From: Byssochlamys sp. IMV 00236
Lineage: Eukaryota > Ascomycota > Eurotiomycetes > Eurotiales > Thermoascaceae
NCBI GenBank assembly: GCA_001931875.2
Contig: MSJH02000810.1
Span: forward strand, 1-64,000
Length of the DNA stretch: 64,000 bases
Direction: 5' to 3'
Notes under the pieces: model-generated
Seen by the model: the letters and a program-made list of their open reading frames with translations, nothing else
Databases searched by the model: none
Told to the model about the DNA's origin: nothing
Part shown: positions 37,020 through 47,950 of the stretch, one piece after another
Layout: the number at the start of each line of letters is the position of its first letter
Numbering within the stretch: the stretch's first letter is position 1
Translations under genes and position numbers: made by a program

Positions 37020-39526
37020 ATCTGCGTCAGATTCTCGAACTTATATCGACGAACAGCGTAGTTAGACAGATCTGGAACCTGGGTCCATCATCATACCAGG
37101 AAGTGGAAGGCTGGTAAGTAGTCAGGTGAATGATAGACAACCTTGGACGCGCGGGAACAGCAGTCAAAACATTTATTGAGGACAAACACATCGAGAAAGG
37201 GAAGTCATTTGGGGAGATACCAAGCGAAAATTGCTAGTAGGGTTAGACTTGGAAGAGCACCAAAGTGTGTTCCCATCTGACTTCGATCCCCGGTCTCTCT
37301 GAATGTGCTATGGGTAGACATGCTCCTGCTAGAAGTTGGCGTCATCTTCCGTGGCTGTTATGGTAGCCAAACCACAACAATCAAATAATTCTTTCTAGAC
37401 ACCGACGCTGCACGCTCATTCATCTCCTCAATTTACACCGTTATTCTCATCGTGGCACTACCGGTTTTGCTGTGAACTACTACAATCTCCGAATGTCCAA
37501 TCCAAGGTCTGGAGGCGCGGCATCCGCCAAAAGGCGAGCTGGTTCATAATGCAAGTCGTCCCATCGAGGGAGCAATCGAGACATATCGAAAAGATGATGA
37601 CGAGTGATAATGATAAGACATCATCTTACCGGTAAAAAAAAAAAAAAGAAAAGAAAAAAGCCGATGTAAGTATCCAGACTTGCATCAATGCCACCCAGAG
37701 AGATAGGTCTCTCTTGGATCAGCTTGCAGTTACAACCCCGCATGCCATCCTAGAGAATCATATACTGATGCGCAACAGAGAACAGGCTTTTATCCCCCAC
37801 ACGCAGATCCAAGAGAGATAAGCATCTGGGCTATATCTTGTTTGTACCTCGATCACGTACCTGACATATACCGCATTGAAGAAGGCGGCCAACTCCTTGA
37901 TTTGAGGGTGGCTGGTCCGGGAACTGGACCATTAATAATACTGTAACAGGTTTCAGAATTCAGATCTGCCACTTGCAGGCGCTATTCGATTGTGCTAGTC
38001 GACATCAGGTAACCAGGCTTTGGGACAGACGCTTGGTCCCTATAATTAGCCCTTGTGAGAGATCCTGCCGGGGCGAGTGCTAACATCATCTGCCGCGACG
38101 GACCCCTGAGCGACAAAGGCGCCTGCAAGAGGTTCATTATTATGAACTTTGGGGGCGATCGCACCCACTTGGCGGATTCAACCAGGCCAAGAAACCTTGG
38201 ATAAGTTGGTCTGAACTCTGAATCCTTAAAAACGAATGATTCAATGATCCCGGCTGAATATCATCCACTCTCGATTGCGCCGCAAACGTTCTCGACGTCT
38301 CTCCGTCATCGGCTACTTCGAATAGAGCACTCGCGAACTGCTTCGAGTCTCCAGACAGGCTGGGCGCGCGACGCTATTTGGCCGCTACCGAGGTTGCCTG
38401 CGAACAAGTTCCCCCCTCACTCTCTGGAGCGATCCCTTCCTTTCTTATCATTCGCCTGTCCCGCAGCGACTCCGTCCGATGATCTGATCGATCCTCTAAC
38501 ACCGCCATCTTTGGGCAGCGCGTGCAGTCACTATCACCACCCACCAGTTCTAGCTGTGTATTGCAGCATCCTATGCTCGTCGCCATCACATTAACGGGTT
38601 CTCGCTTCGGATCAAGCACACAACCACTACTAGGCGGTCTCTCATATCCCATCAATGTTCCCGAATCGGTCCTAATTCCGGAAAGTCGAGGCTCGAAGCC
38701 TTTCTTGTCACATTTATATTGACGACCATCATCGGGCTACGCGGGCAGCTGACCTGCCGTCAGCGCAGCTGCGAGAGGAGGAGCAACTGTACCTGCGACC
38801 TAGTTGGATATACTTTGTCGGCCTCGAAGTTGATTCCTTTCAGTATGGCGCCGTCACACTGCCATCGATTTGCACCATACTGATTCTCGCTCGTGAGCGC
38901 AGCCCGCAGAATTCCCCCCGCATATCAGTGCCGTTCCTGAACTGTCAACTTGGGCACAGCTTGCGCCATTTTGACTTCGCGACGTCTCTCCCGCGAGGGC
39001 CACATCTCGACTTGCACCGGCTGCGAAACTGTTCGCATCAATAGGGAGAACAGAGAAAAAAACACCACGAGATCGAAACCAGGGTATCGTGTCCCTCTTC
39101 GTCCCGGCTACCCGTATGTGCAGCACGCAGAGGTACGGTTCCGTATGGGAAATTACGACAACTGGTATCATATCAATTGGACAGCATCCATTATCGTATA
39201 CGTTTTCCAGAGAGTGGACAGCGCAAGTACAAGGGCAGCGTAGTGATCGACCACTGAAGGTCACAGCAACCCTCTGACTCTTCGAAGAGGCAAGTCCCGT
39301 GAGCAGCACAAAGACAATTATTCTATTTCCTGGCTCTCCGGGACACGGTACTCACTGCATCTGGGGACAGTCGGGGCCTCTTTCCGGGCTAGATATCAGA
39401 AGGCCCTTGGTTAAACGATGCAGAACTACTCGTTTGCGCCAGCAAGCGGGCCTCCACGGGAGGGACAAAAGAGTGAGCCTTTCCCTTACGGATTGCCGCT
39501 CTTCTTCCGGGAAATTCCGCGGCAGT
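37020..39526 (+). promoter_or_regulatory. Long upstream region of the Zn2Cys6 regulator gene
   Basis: 2.5 kb without a supported gene. It holds an A-rich run at about 37636-37660, Ser/Pro/Leu-rich short frames on the plus strand (for example 38244-38594) that look like chance frames in CT-rich DNA, and many short ATG frames. Long leaders with upstream frames are common for fungal regulators, so part of this is probably a 5' UTR. A further 5' exon of the regulator could also lie here, because CTGACACCTATCGCAG at about 39546-39561 looks like a branch site plus acceptor. Confidence 0.4.
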
Positions 39527-42460
39527 ATGTTATGCGATGAAGCGCTGACACCTATCGCAGATTATGTCTTCGTGGACGAACATAATCGACATAAGAGGCT
39601 CAAAGGTACAGTCGAGAATCCATATCAGACCTGAAGTATTCTCTGGCTACTTGCTAACCATCCCATCTTAGTGATGCGAGCTTGTAACGGTTGCCGAAAA
39701 AGGAAAATCAAATGCGACGCTGCCACCACCAACACTTGGCCATGCTCCGCATGTACGCGATTAAAATTGGTCTGCGTGCCGCCGACTATTGCTCAGGATG
39801 GTGACTTCCTTGCGACTGGACAGGCGCTTGGACAAGAATCCCATAACGTGGGCACATCCCATTCGGTAGATGCGTCGCGCCAGAACCTCCCTATGCAACA
39901 AAACCTAGGGAGCAATAGCCCGAATCAGGTCGGAGGTATCGCACCTTATAATAGCGCCTTAGGAATCTACTCGCAATATGTGCCGTCTCAAAACCAGCAT
40001 AGTATTTATAGCGAAGTTCACCCACAGCTTACAATGCCGCATCCATATCATCAACAGGCGGTATACCCGACGACTCCATCTCGGCCACTTGCAAATGCGG
40101 AGAGCGGCGTTTTCCTCGACCCAGAACAGTCAACTGCAGAAGGTCTCAGCGAGGCCCTTGGCGAACTCAAGATTGACGAGACTGGAATTGGTGAGTTTCT
40201 CAAACACAATATAGGCCTTGTGTAACGAGGGAAAGAAGCTGATGATTTCGAAGCACCCTACATAAGGCGACAGAGGAAAGGCATGGGCGAGCCAGAAGCT
40301 CCAGTCGACGATGAAAGCGACGACAAATTGCCGCCCCTCAGTACCGGGGCCGGTTCAAAAATCCGAATTCCTCCTGAACTCATGCCTTCAGACGAAGAGG
40401 CTCTAAAATATTTCGATATCTACTTCTCAGATATACATCCTTACGTTCCTGTAGTACACCGTTCTCATCTCTATCGCCAATGGCGGCAGGAGCGTGCTTC
40501 AATATCACCTCTACTTCTCGAAGCCATATTTGCATGTGCCGCAAGGATGTCCGATGATCCTGCCCAAGGTCGGCAATGGCTTGCAATGGCTAATAGTGAG
40601 TCTTTTACTACTGCATTCCGGCGCTGATTCCATATTTTCTATGCCAGCTTGATTTAAATCACTTTACTGATAAACCATTGTATAAGGGCACGAACTTAGC
40701 TTCATGGACGTACCTCGTTTAAGCACCATCCAGGCGCTTTTGTTGTTGTTAAAGGCCCGGGAATCTGCGCCGAAAAAGGGGTATTACTACCGATCATGGC
40801 AAACGGTCAAAACGGCCGTGTCAATGGCCAAGGATCTTGATTTACACGAGCATTACGGTACGCATCAGGAGGAAAGAACCTGTGAACTGGACCCAATAGA
40901 GTGTCTGGTCCAAACACGCGTTTGGCAGACTCTTCTGGTTGTGGAAGTAATGGTCGGAGCACCACAAGGTACGTACCGAATATAGTATAACAAACTGATG
41001 AATCGACTGACAACTTCACCTCTATAGGACGCTCTGATTATGGTGTGGACCCGGAGACAGTGGACATGCGGCCACTCCTGGATATACCCAATATGGATCA
41101 ATTCGAGATCGATCGGTCAAGACAATTCTCGTACTTTGTTCGAAACGCGCACCACATTCGGCTGATCGCCGACATTTACCATAAGATTAAGAGACAAAAA
41201 GATTGGGGTGCAGACTCTCGCCTTGTGGAGAACAACCCTTTGTTCAGTGACTGGCTTAGGAACCTTCCTCCAGACTTGCAGGTGACTTATCCTGTGGATG
41301 GTTCACCTCCCTGGCTCTCATCTCACTTTGTGGGAAATATGCACTCTCATTGTCATCTAGGAATCATAATGCTGCATCGCCCTCAGCTTCTTGCGTCGAA
41401 GTCATTCTCTGCAGGTGGTAGTTGGAAGACGCATATGGCCTTGTGCTATTCGTCTGCCAAAAGTCTGTGCCGGTTGCAGGAGGCAATACTGGCCCGTTTC
41501 GGTCCCTCCGGGTTGCTTTACATGCAACGTGGAATCAATTTCAGCATATATTGCATATTGACTTGTACTATGATTCATCTTGTGAGACTGCCAAACCAGA
41601 CACGGCCGAGCATAGTTTTGACTGACACGTTGACAGGTTGCCATCACCTCTCCAGACCCTGATTTCCACGCAGACGCTCGCGACTACTTTACTCGACACA
41701 TGCGAATTCTGGAACAGTGTGCGGCACATTGGCTGATGCCAGAGATTCAGGCACAAATAGATTCTCTGCGGCTCGCTTTTTCCGCGGACATAAATCGACC
41801 CTTCGAACTCAAGCCAACATTTCCCTACGGGAGCCCCTCTGAATCCTACCACCCAAGTCCGCCAATGGACTCACAATACCAGCCTCACTTTCACCAGGTT
41901 CCAGCGGCCGCCCCTAGCAGGCTTGGATATGGCGCACATCCTATCAGCCCGCCCATTTCTTCTGGAACCGAGGATTCCAAGCCCGATTCTCCTCATCTTC
42001 AATCATTGGGTATGATAGCAGACAGTCAAACTTCAGACGCACCCCTCGGGGTTCCCTTGGTGGATGAAAACAGCTGGGATCCTACTCGGATCATCAAGTA
42101 TGCACCCCTCGATTTCTCCTTCTACGCGTAGCTGCTAACATGCGACGAAGCCAATGGGATATGGCTTTTTCAGTCGCTCCATCAACCTCTAGCACAAACT
42201 CACCGCCAATGCCTATGAACAACCCTGCAATGGGCGCGGCAACTTCTCTGCCCAACCATTACCCGATACAATATGCGCAGGCCGGGAAGATGGCGTCTGT
42301 GGCACCGAGTCAGCCTGCGTATGGTCCTCAGCCAGTGATGATCACAGCGAGAGACTGGCAACAGAGTGTAGCTAGTGTCTTCGATCCGCAGGGACTGAAA
42401 AGGAGATGGAATTATTCCGTCGACCTCGGATCGGAAAACGCTTCGAAAAGGGCGCGATAA
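39527..42460 (+). CDS. Zn(II)2Cys6 transcription factor with fungal-specific regulatory domain
   Basis: Seven exons (39527-39605, 39672-40190, 40254-40595, 40687-40968, 41028-41581, 41637-42097, 42151-42460) give 848 residues. The zinc cluster spans about 31-61 with spacing C-X2-C-X6-C-X9-C-X2-C-X6-C (ACNGCRKRKIKC, then CSACTRLKLVC). Intron 1 splits just before it, so KRLK joins VMRACNGC. After a Gln/Pro-rich linker, the fungal_trans domain runs from about 240 (PSDEEALKYFDIYFSDIHPYV) to 620, including FMDVPRLSTIQALLLLLKA, and TRVWQTLLVVEVMVG. The tail is Pro/Ser/Asn-rich, ending KRRWNYSVDLGSENASKRAR. The type binds CGG-triplet DNA; the target genes are unknown. The start is the first in-frame ATG but an earlier exon is possible. 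Related database entries are sometimes labelled xylanolytic regulators, which I would not trust here. Confidence 0.88.
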
Positions 42461-43377
42461 TAAAAATCGAAGTTCTAGCCCAGCCTTTCATTATTTATTC
42501 AAAGAAAGATCTTCAATCCCTATGATGATGGAATCCTCTGTGCGGTATTTCGACTCAGGGCTTGTTATGACCTTACGTTGTCTCCATTACACATGCTTTA
42601 TGATATACCTCGCCTTGATGGCAGTGTGCGATATTCAGTTTTCTTTTCTCTTCTCCCTTTTCTGGGTTTGGAATTCGCAAAATATACCTATGTTTGAATT
42701 GGATACGGTGAGTAAGCGAATAGCTTTCCAATGTTGATTTTCAATCTCGAGCCTTTCTTCTTTGTATATGATGGCATGTTCCGCGTTTTTTTGAATCGAC
42801 ATTGATGGTTTCTTCCAAAACTACGTCATTTTAGGGACAGGCTATGGTTGCCAGGAGAGCCGGTATAGGAGTTTGTACATTACTGTCCAGGGCATTATGT
42901 GGTCACTTGGATCGCGCTTGTTAATAGCATAGACTTGGCAGGTCTGTATATATCTTGAGATAAAAAGAGACCTTCGGATATCGCCATTTATCCACTATAT
43001 CACGAAGATGTCTATTTCCGCGACAGTAGCTTTCAAGTGCATGTAAGGTGCTAGATAGCACACCCAAATAAGCCTGCCATGCCAGAAGCAGACGTAACCT
43101 TCAAAAGGCCCAATAGATGACGCACTATCCTGTCAAATACCTGTAGTAGATAGTGCTATGGCTCCATCAAATGTCTTAATTGAATCACACAGCACACAGC
43201 AACAACGGTTCGGTTGACAGATATCAATGGAGAGAACACACAGAGGTCGCTAGAGAGGTCTCGCTCATGGGTATGTTCTCAGCGTCACAATAGATGACAT
43301 GAGTCGAATTCTTCGAAGAGCAATACGCCCCATTTTGCTTCATAATAGCGAACCGCCCAGCTAATCATGTTTCATGT
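42461..43377. other. Intergenic region, convergent 3' ends
   Basis: Lies between the ends of the plus-strand regulator and minus-strand cdc26. It is AT-moderate DNA with T-rich stretches suited to 3' UTRs and poly(A) signals. No gene, repeat or RNA was recognised. Confidence 0.5.
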
Positions 43378-43611
43378 TTATCCGCGGCGAGTGACTCCAA
43401 TTCTCTCTTCCCGAGAGCGGACGATTCTTGCCTTGTCACCAGGCAGTGGTTTTAGTTCATCATTTGGATCGAATGGATGACCCGAATTATTCTTTGCTGT
43501 GGCAGCAGATCCACCATTGTTGTTTTCTTCGGATTTCTGGCGCTGGGACTCCTCGAACGCGATCAGGTCCTCAGATGTGATGGTCAATGCGGTTGGCTTG
43601 CGGCGAAGCAT
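43378..43611 (-). CDS. cdc26: Anaphase-promoting complex subunit Cdc26/Apc12
   Basis: A single-exon gene of 77 residues. The N-terminus MLRRKPTALTITSEDLIAFE is the hallmark of Cdc26, whose first residues insert into the TPR superhelix of Apc6/Cut9 and stabilise it. The rest is Asn/Ser-rich and charged, with a basic end (SREERIGVTRRG). An upstream in-frame ATG at 43650 would add 13 residues. It was not chosen because family members begin directly with MLRRKP. It is divergent from the mitochondrial protein gene starting at 43933. Confidence 0.85.
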   Translation of the reverse strand: MLRRKPTALTITSEDLIAFEESQRQKSEENNNGGSAATAKNNSGHPFDPNDELKPLPGDKARIVRSREERIGVTRRG

Positions 43612-43932
43612 GATGGTTAAGGATCGAGATGACAAAATCAATGGCTGCACCAGAGCAACAAATATAGCTTGGGAGACCAGATTTTCTTTGATCCTTAGCG
43701 TATGAGATAGACAGATTTCTTGATATTTGTGACTTGTTTATCCAGTATCTGTCACCTAGATTACAATGAATCTACTTTGACGCGCTTGGAGACCGCCTTC
43801 CGCCTTCCGGCACGTGATTGAAATTACCGCACCCGAAACTGCAACTGAGTTGAGCATTGTATCTCCTTCTCACCTTCGACGCAATTCCCTTAACAATTCT
43901 CAAACCCATCTTCAGATAGGTGGCGTTGCAAG
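43612..43932. promoter_or_regulatory. Divergent promoter, cdc26 / mitochondrial protein gene
   Basis: 321 bp between two opposite starts. A CACGTGATT motif stands at 43811-43819; CACGTG is the core bound by Cbf1/CPF1-type bHLH factors. The side toward 43933 is pyrimidine-rich (TCTCCTTCTCACC). No TATA box was seen. Confidence 0.5.
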
Positions 43933-45117
43933 ATGATTCGGCCGCGGCGCCCCGCTCTGCGCCAGTTCTTGCAACATAGTGACTATGCAAAGCTGAGGGA
44001 GGGCGTCCTGGTGTCACTCCGACAGGTCTCCGGGTCTGCGGGAGATGAAGGCAAGATTAAATCTTCCGGTATGAAAGAAGATTGCAATCCCACGCATACG
44101 ACATCTCCATTTCTATATCAACATTATTTCGCACCCAATGATGTTTGCTGATCTTGGAAAAATACAGGTCCGTCCGGGTCTGCACCAAACAGACAGGCTC
44201 AGGGTGCCGCCAGTCCTCAACGACCCGACAACAGGGCTAAAATCGCATGGGTCACCTCGAATGCCAAAGCCCCGAATGCAGAATACGTGCGCTCAAACCG
44301 TGCAGTCGATGCAAGATCGCTTGCAGCTCCGCGAGCAGGCGGTGAACCGGCGAACATCCTCCGGCTTTCCAGGCTTCAGAAACCTCGAACCGGAGACAAC
44401 GTCCGTGGACGTCGGCCAGGACCACTAAGGTTCGGTGCTGCTCCAAGAGGTCGTTCCGCTGGTCGTGATCGGCCTAGACGACAGAGGAGACAGTCCTCGG
44501 AGGAAGAAGAGGGCGACAGCGCACGAGCAGCCCAGATAGAGGAAGTTTACCGTGAGCAGGCCGAAAAAGAGAACCCGCAGCCTGTCCGTTATGATCCTCC
44601 GAAAGAATACGATATGTCTCTTTTGAGAGACACTTGGCCGTCTCTTCCCATCGGTAACGAAGCCCGCAGCGGTAGCATACTCGAGAAAGTGTCTTGGATA
44701 AGCGGACGCTACCCCAACGGATACGAACCGCCTTTCGAATTGGCACAGAAACTCTTCGAGGGCAAACGTGTTGTTTTCTCCAGCCAAGCCGAGAAGGACG
44801 CGGTTATGGAAGAAGTGAAGAAGCTAGCCCAGGATCGTGCGGATAAATTGACGCAACGTAAAGGGGACATGGTTGAGCCTGAGGACACGACCTTTGTCCC
44901 AATCGGTGCAGAAGAGCGCAAGGCCATGTTGAACGAACTTGTCACGGGCAAATATCCATCTCTCGACGCTCGCGCGGGTGAAAAGCCTGCCGTTGCTGAT
45001 GCGCTCAGAAATCTCCAAAACAACGGGACATATCAGACCGTCGGTAAGACCGCTCAGTTCATGGCGAAATTCGAGTCTATCCTTGCTGCTTCTGGCCGAC
45101 GTACGAAACGAGTTTAG
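43933..45117 (+). CDS. Conserved protein, probably mitochondrial, function unknown
   Basis: Two exons (43933-44068, 44168-45117) give 361 residues. The first 35 are rich in Arg/Ser/Leu with few acids (MIRPRRPALRQFLQHSDYAK), like a mitochondrial presequence. A basic, disordered Arg-rich stretch follows (about 110-150), then a conserved-looking domain from about 180 with YDPPKEYDMSLLRDTWPSLP, KVSWISGRYPNGYEPP, LAQKLFEGKRVVFSS and GDMVEPEDTTFVPIG. The size, basic linker and presequence would suit a fungal mitochondrial ribosomal small-subunit protein, but I cannot name one, so this is a guess. The intron is 99 bp, phase 1, ending AATACAG. Confidence 0.72.
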
Positions 45118-45381
45118 ATTATCGTGGCTGCGAAACTGGTCACTGGTCTCGGCTTGGAACGGAATGCTTTGTCACATTTAATGTACTACTACTATACTAC
45201 TACATAGCCCTGCATGGTTTTAAGAGCTTACCAACAACGATGATCCTTTGTATGGCCTAAATACCACATTCTTTACATTGGATGAATTATTTTACAATGG
45301 TAACTTCATGTTAGTACAGTGAGGGAAAGTGAAGCCTGGTCGCACCTGTACAGGGGTCACGAGCGCCCCATCCAGATGTTT

Positions 45382-46351
45382 TCAAGCCTGTTCAAGGGCC
45401 TTCTTCGTTGCCTCGAAAATATCCCTGACCTCCTTTTGACCCTTTTCTTGTACTTTCTCCATTTCATCATGTGCCTTTCGGATGTCATCCGGTCTGGCTA
45501 GCTTCTTCTTCTGCATCTCCTGTAATCGCTTATGGACTGCGCCTCTTGCGTTGCGAATCGCACTGGCTGCCTTGTCCGCTGCAGCCTTGGCGACCTGCAC
45601 CGTCTGCTCACGAGATTCCTTTGTCGGCGGGGGTATGGTAATATTGAGCTGGAGAGGGTTGCGAGAATCTTGTTGCGGCGTCAACGAGAGGTCAGAGGCT
45701 ATGATGGCCGACATTGTCGGTTTGACATGCTACAGTAGGAAAGCACTCGAGTCAGAATAACTGTTATCGGAATACAAGTTGCAAGATGGATTGGAAGAAC
45801 CCAGAGCTAAAGGAAGAGACACAACTTACGTCTTCTTCACCCACAAGGACGGTGACGATTCGACCACCTTTGGGAACAACTTGAGCCAACTGGCCCAGTT
45901 TGATCGTTTCCTTGGCTCCCTTCACGATATGGACACGAAGATTTTCGAGCGCCTCTGGGTTGAATCTTCCACCGGAACGTAATTTCGAGACATCATTTTT
46001 TAGCCGACTCACAGCATCGCGTATGCCGTCGTGTAGCTGTGAAAGGTCGGAAGGATCGACGTTTGCTGCGTCCGCTTTCGATGAAGCTTCAGTAGCTTCG
46101 CCCCCGTTCTTGCCCTTGTCTTTCTTCTTCTTCAGGATAGGAGAGCTGTGGAATGAACGTAGACCACTTGGGACAGTATTTGCACGTCCGAGTCCCTGTT
46201 GGCGTTCAATGGCATTATGACCAAAAGGCACCTTGGGGATGAAATTTCGTTGTTGATTAAGGACCGAAAGTCGCGCGCTCACAAGGTCTGCTGAGGGAAG
46301 AAGAGCCTTGCGTATCGCCGGGCGACCTTGACACAGAGCCCGGGCAGACAT
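45382..46351 (-). CDS. rrf1: Mitochondrial ribosome recycling factor
   Basis: Two exons (46351-45830, 45729-45382) encode 289 residues. About the first 75 residues form a presequence and linker, with the FHSSPILKKKKDKGKN junction seen in many fungal mitochondrial proteins. The RRF domain follows: LRSGGRFNPEALENLRVHI corresponds to the conserved RxGRANPxxLdxi region, LVGEEDHVKPTMSAIIASDL spans the splice, and NITIPPPTKESREQTVQVAKAAADKA and NARGAVHKRLQEMQK match the family's C-terminal helices. RRF with mEF-G2 splits post-termination mitoribosomes. The 100-bp intron has a TTCTGACTC branch site. Divergent from cia2. Confidence 0.92.
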
Positions 46352-46913
46352 GGCGACAGTTAAACTGAATGTATTATTCTGGTTCCTGTTGTACAGTAAT
46401 ATAAATCATAACTATGTTAACACGGCATTAAGCTCGTAAGTACACCTTAGGCGGTAAAGCTCCGCAACATGCCAAGAACAGTATCATACCCAGATAAATA
46501 TGTATTTTTGGACATTACACGGTCTACACTGGGCAAGGAATTATTGCATGTTAAATGAGTTATTGCTGCTTGAGCAAGAATTTGATTCACTCAAATTTCA
46601 AACAGAGTATACAATGAAGATTGTGCTGTACGGGTTCAAATCGTCTTTATATTGCTACTACATATGCCGCAGCAACTAGTTAAGGATTACCGGTAGTTAC
46701 TAATCTGGTGTGGCGTCCCCTCTTTTAAGTACCGCAAGAGGGGTCCAATATAATAATCCGACTTCGCGGAATGACACAAGAAATCCCAGCACCTCCCCAT
46801 TTTGTATACTATCATCCATCTGACCTGACGCTTTGCATACACTAGCTCTAGATAACATTTTCTTCTTTAGATTCCCGCACAATATCGCATAATATTGCGC
46901 TCCCTATCTCATC
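46352..46913. promoter_or_regulatory. Divergent promoter, rrf1 / cia2
   Basis: 562 bp between two opposite starts, AT-moderate. No TATA box, tRNA-like structure or repeat was recognised; GGGTTCAAATC near 46628 resembles a tRNA B box but no tRNA body can be folded around it. Confidence 0.45.
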
Positions 46914-47647
46914 ATGGCGGAGATGCAGAATTCAAATCCCACTATCTTGAACGTTGCAGATCTGCCGACTCGTCATCGGCCGGACAGCGTTCGTAAACCA
47001 GGATCGGAGAATGGTGGCATCTTTGCTTCCTATATTCCTTACCTGGCGGATTCCAGCGATCCGTTCGCTGTAGGCTCTCAGCCGTCATCTGATGCAGAGA
47101 GCGACGATGGAGATCTCATGGAAGAACCCATCGACGAGCAAGAAATATTCGGTATGCGATTCTAACTATACTACAATACCCTCTATCACACCGTCCCTCA
47201 AAATATTGCGGCCTACTATCTCTTTGTGACTTTACTATGTAAGGAGTGCTTCCATGCTGACATTATCATTTAGATCTAGTTTCTACCATATCTGACCCGG
47301 AGCATCCTATATCGCTGGGTTCTCTTGCCGTCGTTTCCCTTCCCGACATCTCTATCAAACCGTCTCTACCGAACAATCCAGAATCACCTCTGCGAACTGT
47401 TACTGTTCTCATAACACCAACTATCACGCACTGTAGTTTAGCCACAGTTATCGGGCTTGGAGTACGGGTTCGCTTGGAACAGTCTCTTCCTCCTAGATTC
47501 CGTATCGATGTGCGCATCAAGGAAGGAACGCACAGCACCGCAGAGGAGGTTAACAAGCAGCTGGCGGACAAAGAGAGAGTGGCTGCTGCCTTGGAAAATG
47601 GAACCTTGATGGGTGTCATCCGGAAAATGTTGGAAACCTGCCAGTGA
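46914..47647 (+). CDS. cia2: Cytosolic iron-sulfur assembly targeting protein Cia2 (MIP18 family)
   Basis: Two exons (46914-47151, 47274-47647) give 203 residues. A disordered N-terminus leads into EEPIDEQEIFDLVSTISDPE, LGSLAVVSL, and ITPTITHCSLATVIGLGVRV with the family's essential reactive Cys at about 133. LPPRFRIDVRIKEGTHSTAE and VNKQLADKERVAAALEN follow. This is the DUF59/MIP18 pattern of Cia2, which with Cia1 and Met18 delivers Fe-S clusters to nuclear and cytosolic apoproteins such as DNA polymerases and helicases. The intron splits the Asp of IFD-L in phase 1. Its 3' end faces snu114. Confidence 0.93.
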
Positions 47648-47950
47648 ACGGATAGCAGTGTGCAGAATCCCCATTGGAACCGAGCATGGATGCGTCAAAT
47701 ATGAGAGTCATGTTGGAACAGGCCGTCTCTATTGACGAGGAACCGATGTCAAACCGATAACATCCTTGGAGCACAATCGACAGAGTTTGCTCGAACCCAC
47801 TTAAACATCAAACCAGTGAAACAGATTCTGGAAGATCTACATGCCACCCAAATCTTCTTGACATGACACTCCCATTCATTATAATTACATGCAAAGGAGG
47901 CCATAGCTCATGATGAACGCTGATTGCCAAGACGGTCCGTTCTGGGCTGT
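47648..47950. other. Convergent 3' region, cia2 / snu114
   Basis: 303 bp between two facing stop codons. Nothing but likely 3' UTR sequence can be seen. Confidence 0.5.

Noticed and set aside
38244..38594. 116-codon Pro/Ser/Leu-rich frame upstream of the regulator
   Set aside because: Composition is what CT-rich leader DNA gives by chance. No domain or relative is recognised.
38854..39309. 151-codon minus-strand frame
   Set aside because: No recognisable domain. It overlaps the regulator leader and has no support beyond being open.
46620..46700. Possible tRNA gene at GGGTTCAAATC
   Set aside because: The B-box-like string stands alone; no A box or cloverleaf stems can be drawn around it.
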